DNA of 46,759 bases from Nocardia seriolae NBRC 15557 (lineage in GTDB: Bacteria > Actinomycetota > Actinomycetes > Mycobacteriales > Mycobacteriaceae): the NCBI RefSeq assembly GCF_007990715.1, contig NZ_BJWY01000048.1:1-46759 (forward strand), written 5' to 3'. Positions 26,261 to 32,880 of the stretch are shown here, one piece after another (positions within the stretch are counted from its first letter, which is position 1; each line of letters starts with the position of its first letter). The translations under genes were made by a program, and so were the position numbers. The notes beneath the pieces were generated by a model. It made no database searches. It saw only the letters and a list, made by a program, of their open reading frames with translations, and had not been told where the DNA came from.

Positions 26261-27043
26261 TCAGGCGAATTTCGGGGCGCGCTTGCCGACGAATGCGGCA
26301 ATGCCCTCCTGCCCGTCGGGCGAGGACGAGCAGCGGGTGATGAACGACGCCTCCAGGTTCAGCTGCTCTTCCAGGTTGTGCTGGGACGACACCAGCAGCA
26401 GCTTCTTCACATTGGCATTGGACGCCTTGGGTCCGGTCGCGAACTCTTGCGCCAGGGTCTCCACCGCGTCGGCGAGTTCCACATCGCGCACCACCCGGTG
26501 CAGCAGACCCCAGTCGAGGGCCTCGGCCGCGGACAGCGTGCGGTTGGTGAGCATGAGCTCCTGCGTCTTGCGCACGCCGATCAGGCGGGGCAGGTAGTAG
26601 GACGCGCCGCCGTCCGGGCTCAGGCCGACCTTGGTGTAAGCCATGGTGAACGAGGCGGATTCGGCCGCGACCACCAGATCGCCCGCCACCGCCAGGCTCA
26701 TGCCCGCACCCGCCGCGGTGCCGTTCACACCGACGATCAGCAGCGCGTCCATCCGCGCCAGCGCCGACACCGCGCGGTGCAGCGTGTCGGCCAGCCGCTC
26801 GATGAACTCCCCGGTGTCCGCACTGGCCGCCATGGCCCGCACATCGCCACCCGCCGAAAAGAACCGGCCCGCGCCGGTCAGCACCACGACCTTGACCGCC
26901 GGATCGTCGGAGCAGTACTGGGCCGCGCGCACCAACTCGTCGGCGAGCGCCTGATCGATGCCATTGGCGGCGTTCGGCCGGTTCAACGTGATGCGGGCGA
27001 TCGGGCCGTCATGCTCGAACAGGATGTTCTCGTAGTCGCTCAT
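26261..27043 (-). CDS. Enoyl-CoA hydratase/isomerase (crotonase) family protein
   Basis: Crotonase of 260 residues from ATG 27043. The oxyanion-hole segments are FFSAGGDVRAMA (about 57-68) and GVNGTAAGAGMSLA (about 104-117). In the acid region it reads FTMAYTKVGLSPDGG: one of the two catalytic Glu of classical hydratases appears to be Thr, and the second site is Asp. This resembles PaaG-like isomerases more than true hydratases. Substrate unknown. It starts 32 bases after the polymerase stop and is followed by the AcuI-type reductase after 72 bases. Confidence 0.85.
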   Translation of the reverse strand: MSDYENILFEHDGPIARITLNRPNAANGIDQALADELVRAAQYCSDDPAVKVVVLTGAGRFFSAGGDVRAMAASADTGEFIERLADTLHRAVSALARMDALLIVGVNGTAAGAGMSLAVAGDLVVAAESASFTMAYTKVGLSPDGGASYYLPRLIGVRKTQELMLTNRTLSAAEALDWGLLHRVVRDVELADAVETLAQEFATGPKASNANVKKLLLVSSQHNLEEQLNLEASFITRCSSSPDGQEGIAAFVGKRAPKFA

Positions 27044-27075
27044 CGCGAGAGTGCCTTCCGTAGGGTGCAACCTGA

Positions 27076-28146
27076 TCAAAGCATGGCGTACTCGACGCGG
27101 ACTCCGAGCAACCGGATGGGCCGGTCCAGCTCGAAGGAATGCAGCACCTGTACCGCGGTCCGCACGATCTCGTCCACATCGGGGGTGGGGGTGGGCAGTT
27201 TCCGCTGTTTGCTGCGGGTGAAGAAGGTCTTGGTTCGAACGGTGACGCTGACCCGTCCCACCGCCCGTCCTTCGGCCGCGGTCTCCTCGGCCACCTGGGT
27301 GGCCAGCCGGATCACGGCGGCATCGATCTCGCCGGGTTCGGTGAGGTCCTGTGGAAAGGTCTCGGATCGGCTGTGGCCCACCGGCTCCCGCGGCTCCGAG
27401 ATATCGGTGTCGCCCGCTCCGGGCCCCAGTACCCAGAAATATGGTCCGGTATTGGGGCCGAACTCGGCCGCGAGCTTGTCACGATCGGCCGCCGCCAGCT
27501 CCGCGACGGTCTCTATACCCAAGCCGCTCAACCGCTTCGCGATGCGCGCGCCGATCCCCCACGGTGCGCTGGTGGGCCGGTGCGCCATGAGCTCGACCCA
27601 GTTGTCGGCGGTGAGCCGGAAGATCCCGGTCCCGGTCTCGGTGTCCGCGGCTTCGTCCGGCTTCCCCGCTTTGCCGACCGCCTTGGCGAAGCCGGTCGCC
27701 AGCTTGGCGCGAGTCTTGTTGTCCCCGATGCCGACCGCGCAGGTCAGCCCCAATTCGGCAATGGCGGCGCGGATCTCGCGCGCGAATTCCTCCGGGTCGT
27801 CGGTATCCACCGCCAGGAACGCCTCGTCGAATCCGAGCACCTCGACCCGGCCCGGGAAGGTGCGCAGCAGCGCCATGATCTCCTCGGAAGCCTCGGCGTA
27901 GAACGCCAGGTCCTGGGGTAGGAACACGCCGTCCGGGCAGATCCGCGCGGCAGTGCGCAGCGGCATGCCCGCGCGCACCCCGAATGCTCGGGCGGGATAG
28001 GAGGCGCAGGACACCACCTTGCGGGGCTCGGTGGGATCCCCGTTGCCGCCCACGATGACCGGCTCTCCGGTCAGCTCGGGATGCCGCCGGAATTCGACCG
28101 CGGCCTGGAATTGGTCGAGGTCGACGTGCAGCAGCCAGCGCGTCAC
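27076..28146 (-). CDS. dinB2: Y-family DNA polymerase IV, DinB2 type, non-aromatic steric gate
   Basis: Translesion polymerase of 356 residues. The metal-binding acidic residues are Asp9 (HVDLD) and Asp107-Glu108 (GFDEAF). Finger motif SCASYPARAFGV and the little-finger end FELDRPIRLLGVRVE fit DinB2. The residue that normally excludes ribonucleotides (Phe or Tyr in DxDxFF/Y) is Gln14 here: the motif reads VDLDQFQAAVE. Mycobacterial DinB2 has Leu at this place and readily inserts ribonucleotides. The GTG start at 28146 reproduces DinB2 numbering (14 and 107); an ATG 18 bases upstream is possible. Ribosome sites for both are poor. Confidence 0.88.
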   Translation of the reverse strand: MTRWLLHVDLDQFQAAVEFRRHPELTGEPVIVGGNGDPTEPRKVVSCASYPARAFGVRAGMPLRTAARICPDGVFLPQDLAFYAEASEEIMALLRTFPGRVEVLGFDEAFLAVDTDDPEEFAREIRAAIAELGLTCAVGIGDNKTRAKLATGFAKAVGKAGKPDEAADTETGTGIFRLTADNWVELMAHRPTSAPWGIGARIAKRLSGLGIETVAELAAADRDKLAAEFGPNTGPYFWVLGPGAGDTDISEPREPVGHSRSETFPQDLTEPGEIDAAVIRLATQVAEETAAEGRAVGRVSVTVRTKTFFTRSKQRKLPTPTPDVDEIVRTAVQVLHSFELDRPIRLLGVRVEYAML

Positions 28147-28197
28147 CCTTCCGTCATACCGCATGGTCTCCCGAAATGCCGGGATCTGCGGAAACGG

Positions 28198-28674
28198 TCA
28201 GGAGCGGCGCAGCCGGCGCAGCCGGCGCAGCGGCGAGCGATAGGCGTAGCGCGCCTTCACCGTGCCGGTGTCCACCTGGCCCACCACCCGGATCAGCGGA
28301 GCGCCCGGGAACCGGGGCAGCTTGACCCGGTTGGACACCGTGCCGCCGCCGGGCGTCACCGCGTCCATGTCGACCCGCCAGCCGCGCGGCACGATCAGCA
28401 CGATCGTCCCGCCGCCGGCCGTGACCTGGATGTCGATCTCGCGCCGCGAGCAGCGGGCCCGGGTGAAATCCACCACCAGCTTGCCCGAAACACAGTCGGC
28501 CACCAGCTTTTTCGGGACCGTCCAGTCGTCGTCGGTGCGCTTGGTGCCGCCGTTCACCCGTAGCTCCAGGGGCGGCGCTTCGGCGGCGGGCTGATTGCGC
28601 CGCGCACCGAACATGCGCTCGACATCATCGACACGAACTGCGGACGTCTGCCGCTGTTCCTTGGTACGGGTCAC
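28198..28674 (-). CDS. LiaF-like / cell-wall-active antibiotic response domain protein
   Basis: Protein of 158 residues from GTG 28674, which has a strong GGGGGAGGAG site 5 bases upstream; an ATG further up adds residues without a ribosome site. The middle (about 75-140) is a run of short strands (KLVVDFTRARCSRREIDIQV, TIVLIVPRGWRVDMDAV) like the LiaF C-terminal beta structure found after DUF1707. No membrane span is visible. The C-terminus is arginine-rich (RSPLRRLRRLRRS) and could bind membranes or nucleic acids. It probably heads the group that includes the polymerase. Confidence 0.62.
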   Translation of the reverse strand: MTRTKEQRQTSAVRVDDVERMFGARRNQPAAEAPPLELRVNGGTKRTDDDWTVPKKLVADCVSGKLVVDFTRARCSRREIDIQVTAGGGTIVLIVPRGWRVDMDAVTPGGGTVSNRVKLPRFPGAPLIRVVGQVDTGTVKARYAYRSPLRRLRRLRRS

Positions 28675-28799
28675 CGAAACTCCTCCCCCGGCATGTGAAA
28701 CGATCATGTGGGTTATGCCATGGGAGCTCGAATTATGCCGCATGGCAGGACATTTCGGGACGTCAGGGCGGTTTCTGCGGCCACAACACGGTGTCGGTT

Positions 28800-28828
28800 C
28801 GGGCACGGTCGGATCACGACCGTGCCCG
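28800..28828 (-). terminator. Terminator after the methyltransferase gene
   Basis: Perfect 12-bp inverted repeat CGGGCACGGTCG / CGACCGTGCCCG with loop GATCA, 14 bases beyond the stop of the leftward methyltransferase gene. It has no T run, so the call rests on stem strength and position. Confidence 0.75.
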
Positions 28829-28841
28829 TCATGCGTGCGGG

Positions 28842-29807
28842 CTATCGGCCGCCTTCCGAAAGGCCCAGGAAAACGGTGGTCGCGCCGAGCAGGTAGATGT
28901 CATCGCGCGCACCGATATACGTGTCGAGGGCCGGATCGAGCAGCAATGCCAGGGTGGCGCGATCGTCCTCGCCGATGCGGTCGCCGACCCGGTCGGTCAA
29001 ACCCCGCAGCCACGCGATGACGCTGTCGCGCACCGGCGGCGACGGCGGCGCGGGATGGTCGGTGAGCACGCTGAAGGAGCCCACCTCGGTCAGCCCGGCC
29101 CGGCTCAACGCCACATTCCAGCCGTAGGGCATGGGAACCGAACCGGTGATGTCGGCGCGCATCTGGGCGAAGCCCGCCTCGCGCAGCGCCAGCAGCCGAT
29201 CCTGGAGACCGGGCGCGCCGACGCCGAGTTCCCAAGGCAGGCAACGCATCGGGAGCCCGCCCTCGGCCAGGGCCAGCCAGCCGCCGGGCCGCAGCAGTCC
29301 GGCCAGGCGCGCGGTGCCCGCCTGCTGATCGGGCAGGTGATGCACCGAGCGCGAGGCCCACACCAGATCGGCGGGCGGCAGCCGGTCGCCGAATCCGTCG
29401 GCGGCGGCGTCGGCCTGGACGGTCTCCACGCGCACGCGATCGTCGCCGCCGAGGGCGTCCTTGACGGACTGCCGGGCCACGTCGAGCAATTCGGGGACGG
29501 CGTCGACGATGATCAGCCGCCCGCCGCCGCGCGCGATCAGCTCGCGCGCGAACGCCACGCTCTGACCACCGGCTCCGGCCCCGATGTCGAGCACGGTCGG
29601 TTCGGTTCCGGCGGGCAGCAGCGCGATCAGCCGCCGGGCGATCTCGGCATTGGCCGCGGTCGCGATGGCGTCGTCGCGCTGGAGATCGGGGATCATGGTC
29701 GCCCAGTCGATGCCGTCGTGCGTGTGCCCGTGGCCGTGGCCGTGTCCATGTCCGTGGGAATGCCGATGTTCGTGCCCGTCCGCCTGCCCGTGTGTATGAG
29801 AACCCAT
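28842..29807 (-). CDS. SAM-dependent methyltransferase with His-rich N-terminus
   Basis: Class I methyltransferase of 321 residues. Motif I is VLDIGAGAGGQS (about 72-83), followed by the acidic IIVDAVPE and the later ADLVWASRSVHHLP, typical of small-molecule methyltransferases. The first 31 residues are an unusual extension with 12 His, mostly alternating His-Gly, which should bind Ni or Zn. Start ATG 29807. Substrate unknown; the tail may store metal, sense it, or simply be a low-complexity extension. A terminator follows. Confidence 0.83.
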   Translation of the reverse strand: MGSHTHGQADGHEHRHSHGHGHGHGHGHTHDGIDWATMIPDLQRDDAIATAANAEIARRLIALLPAGTEPTVLDIGAGAGGQSVAFARELIARGGGRLIIVDAVPELLDVARQSVKDALGGDDRVRVETVQADAAADGFGDRLPPADLVWASRSVHHLPDQQAGTARLAGLLRPGGWLALAEGGLPMRCLPWELGVGAPGLQDRLLALREAGFAQMRADITGSVPMPYGWNVALSRAGLTEVGSFSVLTDHPAPPSPPVRDSVIAWLRGLTDRVGDRIGEDDRATLALLLDPALDTYIGARDDIYLLGATTVFLGLSEGGR

Positions 29808-29829
29808 GCGCCCGACGTTATCGGCGCGG

Positions 29830-29873
29830 CCGACACGAATTCGAATTCTTTTGCCGATCCGGCAACGTGTCGG
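29830..29873. promoter_or_regulatory. Spaced inverted repeat in a divergent promoter region
   Basis: CCGACACG (29830-29837) and CGTGTCGG (29866-29873) are exact complements 28 bases apart, in the 88-base gap between the divergent methyltransferase and glutamic peptidase genes. The AT-rich middle (GAATTCGAATTCTTTT) could hold a promoter for the leftward gene. No regulator family is recognised. Confidence 0.3.
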
Positions 29874-29895
29874 ACCCGCGGCTAGGCTCGCTGTG

Positions 29896-30726
29896 GTGAA
29901 AAGGTCTGCGGCTCTGGCTCTTACCGTCATGGCGGCCGTTTTCGGCCCCGCCGCCCACCCGGGGTCCGGTTGGGCCGATCCGGCCGCGCCCGCGCCGCTG
30001 CTGACGCCGAATGCCGACGTGTACAGCGGATACGGCGCGGTCGCACCCGAGTTCACGGTGCTGACCGCGCACTGGCGCGAGCCCGAGGTGAGTTGCCCGC
30101 CCTCGGGGATACCCGGCGGCCTGGTGAACACGGTCATGACCGGCTCCTCGATCCAGCGGATTCCGGGGCTGGCGGCGGTGCCGGGCGGGGTCGAGGGCGT
30201 GCTGTTCGTCCCGCATGTCGCCACCTGGATCGGCCTGGTCGGCATGAACGGCGCGACCGACCGCCACCTGATCCAGACCGGCACCGCGGTGATCTGCGAC
30301 GGTGGGGTGGCCTATCACCAGGCCTTCTTCGAGACGCCCTCGTTCGGTGACCAGGCCGGTATGCCGGAACCGGATGCCAATGCCCCGGGCAACAACTGGG
30401 ACACCCCGGCGACCATGCCGGGCGACGAGCTCGAGGCCACCATCACCTGGGACGGGCACGAGACCTACCGCCTGGTCGTGGCGGACACCACCCGGGGCTG
30501 GCGCTTCGGGGCGACCTCGCGGAACCCGGTGGTGCCGACCGGGGCGCTGGCCGTCGTCGAATCCATCCCCTACAACGTGCCCGGCTTCACACCGGTCACC
30601 TTCACCGGCGTGACCGCCGATGGCAAACCCCTCGACAGCTACGCCCCGCGCCCGCTCACCATCACCGCCACCTCGACCACACCCACGGCGCTGACCGGCG
30701 GATCATTCACCGTTCCAGCACCCTGA
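29896..30726 (+). CDS. Secreted G1 (glutamic, eqolisin-like) peptidase
   Basis: Protein of 276 residues with a signal peptide (VKRSAALALTVMAAVFGPAA then a cleavage region near GWADPA). The mature part has WIGLVGMNG and LIQTGT, matching the WVGIDG and LQTG motifs of peptidase family G1, and AVVESIPYNVPGF matching its second catalytic segment. Putative catalytic pair Gln127 and Glu222. These enzymes are acid-active proteases of fungi and some bacteria. TAGGCT (29883-29888) lies 7 bases before the GTG at 29896, suggesting a leaderless mRNA; GTG 29893 is an alternative start. Confidence 0.75.
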   Translation: MKRSAALALTVMAAVFGPAAHPGSGWADPAAPAPLLTPNADVYSGYGAVAPEFTVLTAHWREPEVSCPPSGIPGGLVNTVMTGSSIQRIPGLAAVPGGVEGVLFVPHVATWIGLVGMNGATDRHLIQTGTAVICDGGVAYHQAFFETPSFGDQAGMPEPDANAPGNNWDTPATMPGDELEATITWDGHETYRLVVADTTRGWRFGATSRNPVVPTGALAVVESIPYNVPGFTPVTFTGVTADGKPLDSYAPRPLTITATSTTPTALTGGSFTVPAP

Positions 30727-30753
30727 CAACGGTTTTCGTGACCCGCGGCGGTG

Positions 30754-32634
30754 TCAGGCCGCGGCGGGCGCGCTCGCGTCGGCGAACTGGGTGCGGTACA
30801 GCTCGGTGTAGCGCCCCTCGGTGGCGAGCAGTTCGGCGTGCGTGCCGCGCTCCACGATGCGGCCGTGCTCGAGCACCAGGATCTGGTCGGCATTGCGGAT
30901 GGTGGACAGCCGGTGTGCGATGACCAGCGCGGTGCGCCCGTCGAGTGCCTCGGCCAGGGCCTCCTGCACGGCGGCCTCGGAGGTGGAGTCCAGCGAGGCG
31001 GTGGCCTCGTCCAGGATCACCACGCGGGGCTGCTGGAGCAGCAGCCGGGCGATGGTGAGCCGCTGGCGCTCGCCGCCGGAGAGCCGGTAGCCGCGCTCGC
31101 CGACCACGGTGTCCAGGCCGTCGGGCAGGGACTCGAGCAGCTCGCGTAACCGGGCGCGCTCCAGGGCGTCCCAGAGTTCGGCTTCGGTCGCCTCGGGCCG
31201 GGCCAGCAGCAGGTTGGCGCGAATGCTGTCGTGGAACAGATGCCCGTCCTGGGTGACCAGGCCGACGGTGTCCTGAATGGACTGCCCGGTCAGCTCGCGC
31301 ACATCCCGGCCGCCCAGCAGCACCGCGCCCGAGTCCACGTCGTAGAGCCGCGAAACCAATTGCGCGATGGTGGATTTCCCGGCCCCGGAGGAGCCGACCA
31401 GCGCCACCAGCTGCCCGGGCTCGGCGCGCAGCGAAACCCCGTGCAGCACTTCCTCACCGCCGCGGGTGTCCAGGGTGGCCACATCCTCGAGCGAGGCCAG
31501 CGACACCTTGTCCGCCGCCGGGTAACCGAAGCTGACCTCGTCCAGCTCCACGGCCACCGGGCCCTCGGGCACCGGCACCGCCAGCGGCGAATCCTGGATG
31601 AGCGGTTTCAGATCCAGGATCTCGAAGACCCGCTCGAAGCTCACCAGCGCCGACATCACGTCCACCCGGGCGCTGGCCAGCGCGGTGAGCGGCGAGTACA
31701 GCCGGGTCAGCAGCAGCGAGAGCGCCACCACCGCACCGGGTTCCAGCTCACCCTTCAGCGCCAGGTAGCCGCCGAGCCCGTAGACCAGGGCCAGCGCCAG
31801 CGCGGACACCAGGGTCAGTGCGGTGACGAACACCGTCTGCAGCATGGCGGTGCGGACGCCGATATCGCGCACCCGGCCCGCGCGCAGGCCGAATTCCGAC
31901 GACTCCTGCCGCGGCCGCCCGAACAGCTTCACCAGGGTGGCGCCCGGCGCGGAGAACCGCTCGGTCATCTGGGCGCTCATGGAAGCGTTGAGCCCGGCGG
32001 ACTCGCGCTGGATCCCGGCCAGCCGCTCGCCCATGCGCCGCGCGGGCACCACGAACACCGGCAGCAGCACCAGGGCCAGCAGGGTGATCTGCCAGGACAG
32101 CCGCAGCATGACGGCGAGGGTGAGCGCGAGGGTCACGACATTGGTGACCACGCCGGACAGGGTGGTGCTGAAGGCCCGCTGCGCCCCGATGACGTCATTG
32201 TTCAACCGGCTCACCAGTGCGCCGGTCCGGGTGCGCGTGAAGAAGGCGATCGGCATCTTCTGGACGTGATCGAACACCGCGGTCCGCAGATCGAAGATGA
32301 GCCCCTCCCCGATCCGCGCCGACAGCCACCGGATGACCAGTCCCAGACCGGCATCCAGCACCGCCACCGCCGCGATGACGGCCGCCAGCACGATCACCGT
32401 GCGCGGTGCGCCGTGCCCGACGATCGCGTCGACCACCCGCCCGGCCAGTACCGGGGTGGCCACCGCCAGCAGCGCCGACACAATGCTGAACACCAGGAAC
32501 GCCACCAGCCGCCGATGATGCGGGCGCGCGAACGCCAGAATCCGGCGGGCCGTCGCCAGCCGCAGCGGCCGCTGCTCGGTGGGCGCGTTCATCTGCCGAT
32601 ACAGCTGGTTCCACGCCACGGATTCGATACTCAT
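30754..32634 (-). CDS. ABC exporter, fused membrane and ATPase domains
   Basis: Half-transporter of 626 residues. The six-span membrane domain covers about residues 40-340 and the nucleotide-binding domain about 365-615. Walker A is GSSGAGKST (414-422, Lys420), signature LSGGERQR, Walker B VVILDEATASLD, and the H-loop IAHRLST. It should act as a dimer in the inner membrane, exporting a lipid or drug-like molecule; substrate unknown. GAGGAGCGGGG directly precedes the ATG at 32634. It is convergent with the G1 peptidase gene, 27 bases apart, and has an inverted repeat 55-73 bases upstream. Confidence 0.92.
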   Translation of the reverse strand: MSIESVAWNQLYRQMNAPTEQRPLRLATARRILAFARPHHRRLVAFLVFSIVSALLAVATPVLAGRVVDAIVGHGAPRTVIVLAAVIAAVAVLDAGLGLVIRWLSARIGEGLIFDLRTAVFDHVQKMPIAFFTRTRTGALVSRLNNDVIGAQRAFSTTLSGVVTNVVTLALTLAVMLRLSWQITLLALVLLPVFVVPARRMGERLAGIQRESAGLNASMSAQMTERFSAPGATLVKLFGRPRQESSEFGLRAGRVRDIGVRTAMLQTVFVTALTLVSALALALVYGLGGYLALKGELEPGAVVALSLLLTRLYSPLTALASARVDVMSALVSFERVFEILDLKPLIQDSPLAVPVPEGPVAVELDEVSFGYPAADKVSLASLEDVATLDTRGGEEVLHGVSLRAEPGQLVALVGSSGAGKSTIAQLVSRLYDVDSGAVLLGGRDVRELTGQSIQDTVGLVTQDGHLFHDSIRANLLLARPEATEAELWDALERARLRELLESLPDGLDTVVGERGYRLSGGERQRLTIARLLLQQPRVVILDEATASLDSTSEAAVQEALAEALDGRTALVIAHRLSTIRNADQILVLEHGRIVERGTHAELLATEGRYTELYRTQFADASAPAAA

Positions 32635-32688
32635 CCCCGCTCCTCACGTCCGGGTCCCATCGAACCCTGCACCACCGACACTAAGACC

Positions 32689-32707
32689 TGAACAAAGGTT
32701 GAGTTCA
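32689..32707. promoter_or_regulatory. Candidate operator upstream of the ABC exporter
   Basis: TGAAC (32689-32693) and GTTCA (32703-32707) are complements with 9 bases between, in an AT-richer patch 55-73 bases upstream of the exporter start. The size fits a TetR or MarR dimer, but arms of 5 bases can occur by chance. Confidence 0.3.
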
Positions 32708-32880
32708 AGCCCTTCCGTCCAGCCCAGGGGTTCGCGCTGAGCGAAATCCGCCGTCGGCGACCGCACGCCGACCCGCCCGAGCACAGCGGTGTGCCGAGGA
32801 CTGTCCCCCGGCGCGGAGCCGAGGTGCCGCCGGGGGCCGGATCCACGGAACACCGTCGCCGCGGGCCTAGGGTTGGGGGC

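Noticed and set aside
28203..28232. Short tandem repeat of a GCGCAGCCG-like unit.
   Set aside because: It encodes the Arg/Leu-rich C-terminus of the LiaF-like protein and is explained by codon repetition.
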